Below are positions 34,860 through 46,529 of a stretch of DNA of 64,000 nucleotides, in pieces. The stretch spans positions 62,001 through 126,000 of the forward strand of contig CAXKVR010000448.1 in assembly GCA_964058845.1 (NCBI GenBank), read 5' to 3'. Position 1 is the first letter of the stretch, and the number at the start of each line of letters is the position of its first letter. Source of the stretch: Carex sylvatica (Eukaryota; Streptophyta; Magnoliopsida; Poales; Cyperaceae). The position numbers were made by a program, and so were the translations under genes. Below the pieces are notes generated by a model. That model searched no databases and was not told the DNA's origin. It worked only from the letters and a program-made list of their open reading frames with translations.

Positions 34860-35424
34860 GAGGAGGGACCCACTTACAACATATTTTACAACAATTCGAT
34901 TTTGTGATTTTCAAAAATCAAACAGTTGATCCAAACCATTCAACATTACCTCTATTTTAAAATGTTCTTAGAGATCAAATTTTACATTTTTTTGAATTTA
35001 TATTACTATTTATTAAGTATTTTACAAAACAGTTTTTTCAGTGATTCAGAATTGTCTAAAAATAGCAGTTTCGTAAAATACTTAATAATAATAAACAAAT
35101 TCTGAAAAAGAGTGAGGCTATGGTACTTGGCCAAGCACACAGTTTTATTGTGCTTTGATATATGAGACGTTGGATTCGTATCAAGATTCGTGCCAGATGA
35201 TATTAGATGTGAATCCAACGTCTCATATATCAAAGCACAACAAAACTGTGTGCTTGGCCAAGTACCATAGCCTCACTCTCTGAAAAATATAAAATTTATT
35301 ATTCAAGTATATTTTAATATAGAGATCATGTTTAATGTTTGAATCAACTCTTTGAACTTTGAAACAGAAACAAGAACGATGCATGATTAGAGCATAAAAA
35401 CAATGATATATTTTAATCATACTC
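34860..35424. mobile_element. GAG/CTC foldback MITE, chimeric, interrupted by a nested element
   Basis: The left end GAGGAGGGACCCACTTACAA resembles 31538-31909. The right end in complement (GAGTATGATTAAAATATATC) resembles 29036-29421. The inner arms pair with each other around TATTTATTAAGTATTTTAC. Without the nested 169-bp element and its 9-bp duplication the length is about 387 bp, typical of the family. The mixed ends suggest recombination between subfamilies. No clear flanking duplication. Confidence 0.65.
35110..35278. mobile_element. nested 169-bp MITE, near-perfect hairpin, 9-bp duplication
   Basis: 68-bp terminal inverted repeats starting GAGTGAGGCTATGGTACTTG differ at one position and enclose a loop of about 33 bp. 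A perfect 9-bp duplication TCTGAAAAA lies at 35101-35109 and 35279-35287. It is inserted in the loop region of the older MITE 34860-35424. The near-identity of the arms indicates recent insertion or selection for pairing. A transcript would form a long perfect stem. Confidence 0.93.
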
Positions 35425-36383
35425 TTACGTTATTGGAATACCGCCAGCAAAACTGTATGTGACTATATATTTGGCATCTTTCCTCATCAAACATGTGTTC
35501 AAATTATTGGATCAAAATCTGATGTTAATTTAACAGTGTTTCTGCTATCTCTATTTTTTTAAATCTAATTATTAAATTGTTTCGAGATGCGTACACATAA
35601 AAGTTTTTTAAAAAATTGCTTTGAGATTCGTTCTTGAACAAAATTAAACGATTAGATTCGAAAAAACATAAATAGCAAGGTTATTGTTCACGGAAAGAGA
35701 ATAACAGCGGATTTCATTCCCAAATTATTATGTGTCCCTCTGACTGCATAATACCACATTTGTTGTTTCTTTTTGTCTACTAGTAAAAAAGTCTCAATAT
35801 ATATATAGTATTAATAGAAAGAAAAAAAAAAACAAATCACTGTAAACTGCTCTTGCATGCTTTGTTCTTTCTTGCTACTCGATTATGACTAGAGACGATC
35901 CAGACAACTAAAATTATATATGCTCTGGCTGAAGTACTACCAAGTTAAATGTAAAACAAATACATTCAAAATTTCGAACTAAGTAGCTCACTAAATGAGT
36001 TATAAACTAAACATGCAGAATATTAATTTTTATAATTTTTAGAACTTTGTATTATTTTTTATAATTTATGATAAATGGCAAAAAATGAATTACAAATAAA
36101 AGAATATTGTCAATATTTTAGGGCTTTTTTTGCCATCATTCTTGTTGACCGTTTTTGATGTGACTTTTAGTATTGGCTAAATGACCGTTCTTAATTAATG
36201 TTATATCAGTAACGTTTGGGTCAGTATCGCCCGTAGGTCCGTTCCTGATGTCCCTTTTTTACCGTTACTGATATTTGGTCCACTAATGTGAAACTGTTGT
36301 TGATATAGACAATATCTGGAGCAACCTTTCACAAACATTTCATCAAACAGGTTGCAAGTAAATCAGAAGCAAGTCTACAAAGT

Positions 36384-36490
36384 ACCCCACTTTTTTGTTT
36401 TTTCTGTCTGATACTCAAAAAGTCTCAATATCCCACTTTTTTGTTTTTTCTGTCTGCTAACTCAAAAAGTTTCAATATGACCAGAGAGCG
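36384..36490 (+). repeat. 54-bp tandem duplication
   Basis: Two copies of CCCACTTTTTTGTTTTTTCT continuing through CTGTCTG, ACTCAAAAAGT and TCAATAT. Non-coding. Confidence 0.75.
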
Positions 36491-36998
36491 GATCACAGTA
36501 AATCATACATTAAAACTCATATCATATCACCAGAGGTGGAACTATGTGGAGTGGAGTGAATAGGATTAATTGACTCTTATTTGTTTTCAAAATTTCTTCA
36601 CTTATATAATTTTTCATGTAGTTTACAGTAAAATATTATGAATAATATAAAATTGATCGACCCTATATGTATCATGGAAATTTTACATGATTGACGACAT
36701 ATTCGTTTGGCATTCATAGCTCGAAAGCCTAGCCCCACTCCTGATTACAACTCTATCATGATGAGTTTTTATATATTTTTACCATATCAAAATATGATTT
36801 TCTAAAATTCTAAAAAAATAGTAAAAATTTCCTAAAAATGTAAAATGAAGTTTTCAAGCACATTTAAATATGGAGAACAATTTGAGTGCTTCAGATCGAA
36901 TATTTGGCCTTTGAAATCGTAAATTTGACTTATTTGGATACAGACCTATAACCAAAAGTTTGGATGCTAGCCGGACTACACACACACACATATATATA

Positions 36999-37300
36999 GA
37001 GGTTGGTTAAGATCAAAGTGGTATGACCAAGGCCTTGGTACTACCAATTAGTTTTTGCAATTTTCAAAGTTAAAATAGTTGATCTGAAGTGCTTAGTATA
37101 TTCTCTATATTAAAGTGTATTAAAGTGTACTCGGAGACCAAATTTTATATGTTTTGAAAACTTTTTACTATTTTTTATGGATTTTTGAAAAGCACTATTT
37201 TTCAGATTTTATTTATTTTTTATCATGAAAAGCAGTGATTTTCAAAAATTCATAAAAAATAGTAAAAAAATTCAAAAACATGTTAGAAGATTTGAATTTA
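36999..37300. mobile_element. GAG-type foldback MITE, right end truncated
   Basis: It starts GAGGTTGGTTAAGATCAAAG and has the family's internal palindrome (CTATTTTTTATGGATTTTTG and inverse) and AGACCAAATTTTATAT, but no CTC terminus is found. It lies about 150 bp downstream of the CCD stop codon. Confidence 0.55.
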
Positions 37301-37444
37301 CATTTTTTTAATTTGTTTTATTATTTATTAAGTATTTTACAAGATTTGTTTTTAGACAATTATGGACCACTGGAAAACAATTATAAATGATAAAAAGATA
37401 CTTCAATTAGATAATAATAAATCATGCATAGAAATTATTTACAA

Positions 37445-39111
37445 CTATGAGAAATGGAATTGAGAGTGAAGCTCAGGTCTGGTAACAAAGAGGCCATGAA
37501 ATCCATAAGGGATGAGGCGCGGAAGAAGCACCTCTGCCACTATGTCAAGGTTTGAGGAACATGGATCCATAACCATGAACTTTGATTCACCTTCATCCTC
37601 TGTATTATCATTTGGTACAAAGAAGGGCTCTCCACAGAAGCATCCAGGTCCAAAGTGACGCCTTGCAACAACACAATCCCCTCTACCCGCATTTACAAAG
37701 TCGAGCTTCACGACCCCAGAAAATTTTGGATTGGGTTCAGACACTACTAGGTATGCGTATCGGTTTTGTCTCCCCACATATCCTGAATTGATCACCCCCA
37801 ATTCAAGGTTGTGAGCTGAAAGGGGTGTTCTAGACACTACCCCAGTACTCAGATTGATCCGAACCATCTCCACGCAAAAGTGCGCCAGTTCGATCTGTTC
37901 CAATGCATGCTCGACACCTAGTAAGTTGGGTGCAACCAGAACCACACACTGTTCACCATTCGCATTTTTTTCCTCCCACGCATTGATTGCATGTACCATG
38001 TTGAATCCTGGTATTTCATACTGCTTAATTAAAGACTCGTTTGTTACGTAGCGTGGGAGCACTCTCAGACATGGCACCTTTCTGTTGTCAGGACCCACAC
38101 AATTGCCCCTGCCCAGTATTATCTCCATTGGCTTAACCACTATTTGGTTGTTGAGAAACAATACATAATTCTCTGTGATAGCAAAATCATGCAACAATAA
38201 TGGCTGTTTGACGGAGAAGATAGGGACATCATCAGACTTGTTACCTTCCGCATCAAACCAGAAATAGGAGAGGATCGGAAGGGAGGAATGATACTGTAAC
38301 AGAATGCAAAGGTCTCTCCTGTTTTGGGGTCTTTCTTTGGGTGAGCAGTCATTGTAATTTTCAATCGTCCTTGGAAGTTGAACCTTCCAATGGTTGATAT
38401 CTCTCCGGTGGCAGGGTCAACATGGATGGCATAAGGTAGATCTGACTCACCAAGGGCATAAAGACGCCCTGCCAACAACATGAGGCTAGTGTTAACGAAT
38501 CCAATGCCACGAGAAAAATTAATCTGATCGGTCAGTGCTCTCAATAAAGTAATAACAACTCGTGCAAGTCTTCCATGGCCATGGAAATCCGAGAAAACAC
38601 CCGGTATTATAGGACAACCAGCGCCGCGCTCAAGTATATACTTGTGTGTTTTGACATACCTTGAGCAGAGGGTAGCATAGCAGTCAGCCGAGAGGAGAAG
38701 GGAATGAAGCATGCCATCACCATCGAAAATGTGGTGGCGTCTATTGGGAATATATTGTGGATTAGGAACATTGCGTATGTACGCGCCGCCAATTAGGCAA
38801 GTTGGGATGTTGCCATAAATGACAGGGCATTGTGTTGGGGGGAGCTCATCAACAGGAGCAAAGTTTCCAAAGGATACGTCGCACGAGTCGGCGGAGGGAC
38901 TCAATAATCTATCACTCATCTCTTCTAGGGCATTACAAAATGCCATTGACAATGAAGAAAATGTCGTCCGAGGAACAACAGATTTAGATTTCTTTTGTAA
39001 TTTATTTTGTTTTAACTCAGCGGCCACAGGAAGAAGAGGTAATCTTTTGGTTCTTATCCTACCTCTTGTGGTGTTTATGGGAATGGAAGAGGTGGTGATC
39101 AAGGCCATCAT
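37445..39111 (-). pseudogene. CCD4/zaxinone-synthase-like carotenoid cleavage dioxygenase with a frameshift
   Basis: Intronless. Two frames together cover about 553 aa, the normal length. Frame A starts at 39111 and runs to PPF at about 38279; frame B runs from about 38272 to the stop at 37445-37447. Family enzymes split carotenoid or apocarotenoid double bases with Fe(II) held by four His. All four contexts are present: TAHPK (H257, frame A), LHDFAIT (38189-38191), VHAINAWEE (37991-37993) and YGFHGLF (37496-37498). Residues 1 to about 50, rich in Ser/Thr/Arg/Lys, look like a plastid transit peptide. ELPPTQCPVIYGNIP and HHIFDGDGMLHSLLLS are ZAS/CCD4-like. Defects: where relatives read PPF-LxYF, five extra bases (CGATC) lie between TTC and CTC, shifting the frame, and the usual YIRNGPNPQ is YIRNVPNPQ. 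As read, the product stops soon after residue 320 and lacks three His. A sequencing error is the alternative. Confidence 0.88.
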
Positions 39112-39149
39112 TTTTGGTATTAGGTATCTGGAATGCTTGTTTGCTGCCG

Positions 39150-39192
39150 GGTATATATATATATATATCTAGAGAGAGAGAGAGAGAGACCT
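39150..39192. repeat. TA and GA microsatellites at the CCD promoter
   Basis: (TA)n at about 39152-39168 and (GA)n at 39171-39189, 40-80 bp upstream of the CCD start codon. On the coding strand this reads as CT repeats, then TATATA. The TA run may serve as the TATA box. Length-variable repeats here could alter expression. Confidence 0.7.
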
Positions 39193-39384
39193 ACCTCTCT
39201 CTAATGACCACGTTCAACATCAGCTGCAAATAGCAACAAATAGTATTATTAACTTCTGACATTTTTTTTGTATGAGATATATGGCTTTATATGTTAGGCA
39301 TTTCATGTACGAGCTACAGTTCTCTAACCCTAAACTAATATAACTAGAAAGAAACAGATCAATTTGTACTTTAAGGAACGGTAC

Positions 39385-39556
39385 CAAACCCGTATCCCAT
39401 TAACTCACTCAATTTTTTTTAGTTTTGATCCGGACCGTCGGATCAGAAATCCGGCACATGGCAGAATGCACGGGCCCTTTAATATTCATATTAGAGCATA
39501 TCGGACGGTCCGGATCAAAACTAAAGGTTGGGTTAGTTTAGGGTCCTTCATTATAG
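39385..39556. mobile_element. short palindromic MITE, 'GATCCGGACCGT' family, copy 4
   Basis: The inner arms TAGTTTTGATCCGGACCGTC and the same word in complement are perfect over about 20 bp; the outer arms (CCCATTAACTCACTC versus CCCTAAACTAACCC) have decayed. Located about 275 bp upstream of the CCD start. Confidence 0.65.
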
Positions 39557-39559
39557 TGT

Positions 39560-41047
39560 TCCTTCGAATGAAAGGTGTGTCTGAAAATAATTTAATTCGA
39601 TTTAACTTTACATGATGCAATGTATAACAACATGGATTTATGGGCAGGCAAAAAAGGGCTAGAATGTCAACAGATGTACCAAAAGTCATACGGGGTACTG
39701 TAGAGGACTTATTACCACAACAGCTGGACACTGTAATGAAATTGTTTCAAGGAAAGTATGCATAGGAACTCATCTAGAATTTCAATTTTTAATTTCTCAT
39801 TCTCATGTAAAGAAAAGGTTATTCGCATATTCAAATAGAGTCGGCTATCAACTATTTGTTTACAAAGATCTATCAAGAGAAGTGGATAGTTAACCGCAAT
39901 TGATTTTTAATGTTTTAACACACTTTAGACGGACGTGCTGAGACCATTGGATTGTGTCAAAAATATGGATGTTTTGACAAATTAGTTTTCTCTCTTGAAT
40001 CGTAATCAAACGGTGAGTATATATGCAATATAATTATAAATTACATATTATCATATATAATTGTCACAATTAAGTAATTTAATATTAAATTAAGATATTA
40101 AACAATCTATGTATTTAATAAGATTTGATCCATAAATGTATAGAACAATTTAGACAAAGATTAAATTATTGATGAACTAATTCTGAAATTTGTAATTCCA
40201 AAAACTATCTCAATTCTAGAGAGCTCGTGTGGCCATAGTTGCGGCCCATACAAAAATAGATGTCACGAACTATTGTATGCAGAATTGATAACCTTTCCAT
40301 CAAATTTTTTTATGTCAAAATACCCATACAAAAATGAAAATAGTTTAGGCTCCTCCACTTACGGTGGTGTATTAACATCGGTTCCTTTGGTACAGAAACT
40401 TGTCTCAAATTAAATATTCTATCAGGAATATTTACCTTGTAACGCTATACTAGTATGTAGAAGCTTTATTTTAAATATTTAGTTTAGTTGAATTAAATTA
40501 CAACTTGTTATTATATCTCAAAATATTTGTTAATTGGTTATAAGATTAAACTGTGGGTATTAGTCAACTAAAAGACATTCATTAATCAATAGAATATATT
40601 TTACATACAAACACTTTTGAACGACTCGACAGAAATGTGCGAAATTCTGTTTCGATAAGAAAGTTTCAGCCTACAGGCAAATGCTTTAAAAAAAAAAGAA
40701 AAAAAAAGAAGAAGATGGTTTCAAAAGGCCCAGCAGCCCATGTCCATTTGTAGGCCTGTTATTCTTTCATCTTTCTTTATTTTGTTAAGAAATTGGTGAA
40801 TTGGGTTGCGTACACAATTTTTGCGAGGACCTGATCAAGAGCTGTGGGTGCGTGTGTGAGAGAGAGACAGAGTTTATTATTTATATTTACTAGCATTTTT
40901 GTTGTTTTCTTTGTCAATACATGCCAGTAGACTCTCATATATGAAATCAATTACATATTGATTAATTAAGACTCTCTTTTTACATGGTTTATTTGCAGGA
41001 GATGTCAAACTCTATATATTTTTCAGAGATGTCTATGCGTAACTATT
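39560..41047. other. intergenic upstream of CCD, no gene seen
   Basis: AT-rich sequence with an A-rich purine run near 40687-40713. No supported frame. Confidence 0.5.
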
Positions 41048-41295
41048 AGAATTATTTTTAATTGGTTCTCTAATTATATACGGAAATGATCTGTAATTGT
41101 AATCGCTGTAGCTAGATAATGTTAGTTTTTGATGTAATAATAGTAGCTAGGGTCTCTAAATTGACACTTCTAGAATTATTTCTAATTGGTTCTCTAATTA
41201 TGTACGGGAATGATCTGTAATTGTAATCACTATAGCTAGATGATGTTAATTTTTGATATAATAATAGCAGCTAAGGTCTCTAAATTGACACTTCT
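41048..41295 (+). repeat. 124-bp tandem duplication
   Basis: Two direct copies start AGAATTATTT at 41048 and 41172 and run through TGGTTCTCTAATTAT, GATCTGTAATTGTAATC and TCTCTAAATTGACACTTCTA. They differ at a few positions. Confidence 0.85.
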
Positions 41296-41589
41296 ATATA
41301 TTTAATACGTGCTTATGAATGTTTGTTTGAAACATTAATTGAGCTAGCTGTTCTAGATATTTACTTTTCTAATTAATTTACTACATCGCTTTTCAGACAA
41401 AACTATACTAACAAGTAAATTTCTTTAACATTTTAATTTCAGATATTGATCACATGTTTACTGCAAAAGTTGTGGACCTTGCGTTGGAGTCCTAAGAGTA
41501 CTGAAAGCCATGGAGATATCTTTGCAAGTGATCTCTACACTAATAGGGATGAATGCTACAAGAATGGGACAGTATTCACAAGCGATACT

Positions 41590-41690
41590 GTCGGTATATC
41601 CTCGCGGGTACTACCATCGCTAATAGAAAAAAATACCTTTATGTCGGTATACCCTCGCGGATAGTCATTTTTTATCCTCGCGGATACTGT
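41590..41690 (+). repeat. three copies of TATCCTCGCGG(G/A)TA
   Basis: The words TATATCCTCGCGGGTA, TATACCCTCGCGGATA and TATCCTCGCGGATA occur within 100 bp. A similar ATCATCGCGGATA is at about 15850. Clustered short GC-rich words in AT-rich DNA resemble subterminal binding sites of CACTA elements, but no terminus is next to them. Confidence 0.4.
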
Positions 41691-42384
41691 CCTATAATTG
41701 TAGTTACAATTGTAGTTGTTGACCTGCTTTCTTAATTAACTCGCTATATTGGCCATTCCAATTCATTTATAAATTTGCATATAAACACATCACTCATAAA
41801 GTAAATCGGTTTGAACGGTTTGAATTAATTATTTGAAGTCTATTTAATCAATTTTGAAGTTAGTATCATATGACACCAATATCATACTAGCCGAACCCAA
41901 CATTCTACTATCATGATTATAAACATGCGATTTTTAGAACAACTCAACTCTTTTGAAGAGAGTAATTGGAGAGCTTTTAGTAGGCATTTCACTGTTTATA
42001 TAATAAACTAACTCTGATTCTGATAATGACAGGGTCATCGACATCAAAGTAAATTTTAGTTCTAAGAAAGTGTCTCTGAATTAACCCCATATATCCTTCT
42101 GTTATGCCGCAGTTAGACACCAACTTAAAACTATCATAGGTATTATTAACTTAGTTTGTGTACAACAATTATATTGTATGATTGTATTATGTTTTGTTTT
42201 TGTTGTTCATATGTATTGTATTTTTTATACTGAGTATCGTTAACAACTCATTAAATTCATCGTGATTGTCATTGCCGAAAGCAAAGCGAGGCATTTCTAC
42301 TCAAGCCCACAAATCGATACTATTCAAGATCAAATACATTTGTTTTTCAATAATTGGGCCTCCGACCCTCCATATCTGTTATTC

Positions 42385-42799
42385 AAGTTAGGCTTGGGTG
42401 CTATGGATAGCATAAGGGTCTTCCGTGCTACGGCCTCAAAAACCTATCGTATAAACTTTAAACTTCAATTTAAGTAGTTCAATAAATTGGTTATATAATA
42501 AGCTTGCAAATTACTAATTTTTACTATTTTTAAAATTTTTTTACTATTTTTTATGATTTATGAAAGATGACCTAAAAATAAAATAAAATAATTAATATTT
42601 TAGGCTATTCTTTGCCATCTTTTATAAATTATAAAAAATAGTAAAAAAATTTCAAAAATAGTAAAAATTAGTATTCTACAAGTTTATTATATAACTAATT
42701 TATTGAGCTACTTAAATCGAAGTTTGGAATTCATACGATAAGTTTTTGAGACCGTAACATGGATGACCTTATGCTATCTATAGCACCCAAGCCTTACTC
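42385..42799. mobile_element. foldback MITE of the GAG/CTC group, 415 bp, 9-bp duplication
   Basis: The right end in complement is GAGTAAGGCTTGGGTGCTAT and the left end is AAGTTAGGCTTGGGTGCTAT. Arms pair along almost the whole length around a TTTTAGGC-type centre. A perfect 9-bp duplication CTGTTATTC lies at 42376-42384 and 42800-42808. The end sequence is closest to 31117-31522. Confidence 0.88.
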
Positions 42800-43439
42800 C
42801 TGTTATTCATGTTTGGAAGTGATTTATTCGGTTTTCTATTGTAGTCTGGTTGACATCTCTATTTCAATTGTAAAATAATTAATAAATATTTGTATGAGAA
42901 AAATATTATTTAGTAATTTATTAGTAAATTTTGTAAGAGTATCACATCAGATTTTGTAATTATATTAATCTCATCAATTGAAAATATAATATAATGTAAG
43001 AATGAAAATGTTTTAAAAGTTATTGAGATTTTTATAGTTGTTGAAATTTGAAAATATAATATATTTTTATGGAGCTTTTGAAGGTTAAAATTTGTACGAG
43101 AAGAAAACAACATGCTCAAAGCAAGAATCAATCTACACACTATATAAATACAAAGAAGAGTACTACCGATGTCCATCGGACCTACTTGATTTCGATGGAC
43201 TAAATCATCGTCTGATCTGCATTAAGATGTGCGTTATACTTTAAAATATGTCCTGTCTTTTTCAATTTTTGCACACACATATTTTAATACGGATTAAATA
43301 GTACTTTATTATCATCTAAATAAGATGTTAGACCTGAATGACTATATATGAACATCTGAAGAAACAAAGTAGAATCATAATGTCTTTTTTATCCTATCAT
43401 TTCCTTTTTTATATGGCAAATTATATCTAGTTTATGTCA

Positions 43440-44620
43440 TTCATAGAACTAAAAGATATTTAAATTAAGAATCAAGTAACATATGCATGATAGTTCATGC
43501 AAAACACATCTCCCTTTCTCTCATAATTTCTTGTAAAATATTTTCTAACAACAATTTGAAGAAGATATCTTAGTGTTAAACTCAAGTACACACATACAAA
43601 ATCGGACACAAAAAAAAAACCTTTAATATTGTTTAATACCACAAAATAGTAAAACAGAAAATTTAGCTTTAATTATAACTATAATAAAAAATCTACATTT
43701 TGGATAAAGAATCTGTGATATTAGGTTGTCAGGGGAAAAATATTTATATGCGCAATGAATTACTCAGATTGGGGTCACAAGTTGTTTATGACCATCAATT
43801 GATAGATTTTAGGATCTACAAAATATATTCAAATGAGAAAAGATTTAATACAATCTTTTCTCAAAAATTGGGCCAAAGAATCTAGAATTCATGTTTCGAA
43901 GTGTTTGGGCCTTCTACATAGTAGGCCTTACATCTCAAATTTCAAATTTATTTAGTATTAAGTCAAGCGGTAAAAAAAATGAATGTTTTGATATGCATAT
44001 TAATGCACTATTTTATATAAAATCTTCATTTTCAAAACTCTAAAAAAGTTGTAAAAATTTTCAAAAAATACTTATATTAGTATTAAAATTATAATTATAA
44101 TTTTCATATCAATATTTATAATTTTTTTACTATTGAAATTGACATCCGAAGTCCGAATACATAGAAGGCCCAAACAATTAGTAACATGAATGCCAGAATC
44201 TCAGGCCCAATTGTTGAAAAAATATTGTATTAAATTCTTTTTTCATTTGAAAATATTTTATAGATCCTAAAAACTATCGATTTAGGGTCTTAAACAGCTT
44301 GTCGGTACAATCAGAAAAAAATTCATTAGGCATGAAAATGCTTTCTCCGTTTAGTCATTCGCAAAATAGAATTCTTTATTTTGGTTAATATTAGGTTTTC
44401 TTTTTTACTATTTTGTTGTCTTAAGCATATTAAAGGGTTTTTTTGTGTCCGATCTTGTATGTGTGTACTTCACACTAAAAGTTGTAATTTTCTAATTCTG
44501 GTTACAAAATTATTTTACAAAAAGTTGAGAGAGAGAGAAAGAGAGGGAGAGGGAGATGGTGTTTTGTATGAACTATCATGCATATGCTACTTGATTATTA
44601 ATTTAAATATCTTTTAAGTT
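43440..44620. repeat. inverted repeat with 0.8-kb spacer at S3
   Basis: AGTAACATATGCATGATAGT followed by TGCAAAACA and TCTCCCTTTCTCTC (43470-43530), then CACACATACAAAATCGGACA (about 43590), recur in reverse complement at about 44435-44590 (TGTCCGATCTTGTATGTGTG and GAACTATCATGCATATGCTA). A transposon or two S-type segments in opposite orientation would explain it. Boundaries are approximate. Confidence 0.6.
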
Positions 44621-45020
44621 GTATAAATAGCAAAAACTAGATATAATATATCAGATAGAAAAATAATAATAATAGATAATTTGCAAAAAAGTCATTACTA
44701 TTTAACTTCCAGTTAAAAGTGTAATAATAAAATGTATATATTAATTATTTAACTTTTATACATTTTTAAATTTTATAATAAAATATTAGAGAAAATTAAT
44801 TAGATCTGTGTATGATGGTTTCACCATTTTGTGTGATGGTAAGAACATTTTTTCTTTTTTTATAAATGCTTTACAAATTTAATAAAATTAATTAAGTAAG
44901 ATCTAACATTATGTTCAGAGACTAACAATTTTATTTCCTTTAATTGCATTTTTAGACAGAAAATCACTATTCATATAAGAAATGTCGAATATTATGTGGT
45001 CTTTTTCTTCAACTTTATAA
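44080..45020. repeat. segmental repeat S3 (partial)
   Basis: It shares GAATACATAGAAGGCCCAAA, TCTTAAACAGCTTGTCGGTA and GAACTATCATGCATATGCTA with S1 and S2. The middle part (the 'ggatacggat' block and the GGTAGACGAGTATAGC block) is missing. It continues beyond S2 into sequence shared only with S1 (CTTTAATTG(C/T)ATTTTT and following). Confidence 0.7.
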
Positions 45021-46529
45021 ATGGAACTTTAGAGATTATAATATCAGTCATTAAATATTACCATTATATATATCATGTAAGAAAATTACAATATATTAAA
45101 CTAAACTAATACACCTACTTTTTTAACAAAATTAATTTTAGGGTATATGCAAATAGTCAACATCCTTACGTATTTCTTAGTATATGCTCATTTGTATTTT
45201 TATTTCAAATATAGAAATGAGTTGGAACCGAGACCTGAGTTGTCGGTGATCGATAAGGCCGCTGCTAATGCTGACAATACCGATGTGGAGATCGATAGAG
45301 CTGCAGTGGTGTATGATATATAGAGGACGCAGCCGATAACAAAAAATTTATTATTGATTCGTAATAATGTTAAGAGATCTTTTGTTTTAACTACACTTTC
45401 TGCACTTTCTATAGCAATCACAAATGTGTGAAGATATGTGTATCTCTATATTTTTGATATAAATTTTATTTTAATGAAAATTACGATTCCATTTAAAATA
45501 TTTGGGATTTATCTATTTATTTTTCATATTTCAAATGGATTTTATGTTCGATCACATCATAATTACATAATTAAAAGAAGATGTTAATTAACTTTAAAAA
45601 GTAATGGCTAAAATAAATGCACAAGTACGCAAATACTTACTGCACTTCTTACGGACTATTAATCAAGTTTGTTTGGAGTAACAATTTGTAACATTAAAAA
45701 ATATTGAATTGTAAATGTCGCTCCGTATTGCCAATATGCAAACTGATAAATCAAATTGTTTAAATTTTCAAATCAATTAATGGATGAGTAATTTAGTTAA
45801 AATTGAGACCATTCTACAAAATCATGCACACACAGAGGTTTTCTATGGTGCCTTACCAGCCTAGGGACCCTGAGAGTTCCGTTGTCAGGGGATGATGAAT
45901 CGCAACTCACGATTTATAGTCCTACACAACTCACCTCTATACAATCACACAACCACAACTCACAATTTTTTTCTCCGCAATTTTTCTTTTTTGAACAATG
46001 AGAAATTGAATACTCGAAGAACATAATATAGTGACTAGAGTTTATGGAAGAGTGCCAGAGCTGAGTACGGTGACACCGATGTTAAAAAGCTAGAATCATG
46101 GTTCTGAAAATCAAAATCAATTGATAAGTTGATCATGGAATCAAGATTGGATGAATTGGTAGAAATTGATCAAATTTGATCGAAAACTTGTATTTTCTTG
46201 AAGAACTTGTTTTATACTAAATAAATAGAAAAAAAATACACAAATATATTTTATCGAAAAATTATGGTAATTCAATTACATTCAAATAATCACTAATATA
46301 ATATAATATAATATATTTATTTGTCAAAAAAATTTAATTATTTATTTATTTTTGTTTGATAAAAGTTATTTGGTTAGATACCGCTATTATTTTATCTGTT
46401 GTTCTAGCAATAATTTTTTTTGTCTATTTGAATAATTTGTAAAACATATAATTATTGAATTTTACGATTTCTTCTATTTTAAAATTATGTAGGTTCAAGC
46501 CGAATTAGAATTGCAATGTAGAATGCTTG
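45021..46529. other. intergenic, no supported gene
   Basis: A short less AT-rich patch at about 45215-45320 can be read on plus as ELEPRPELSVIDKAAANADN followed by a few residues and a stop. It may be an eroded exon or transposon fragment, but I cannot assign it. Confidence 0.35.

Noticed and set aside
41446..41735. Possible exon with an upstream TTTAATTTCAG-like acceptor
   Set aside because: Frames are short and broken, no domain is recognisable, and no partner exon was found.
41780..41905. Right-half fragment of a GAG/CTC MITE (CGGTTTGAACGGTTTG, CATACTAGCC)
   Set aside because: Only a short truncated piece, without termini or duplication, so not annotated as an element.
45215..45325. Less AT-rich patch readable as an acidic peptide
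   Set aside because: Too short, no start and no neighbours; listed only as an intergenic remark.
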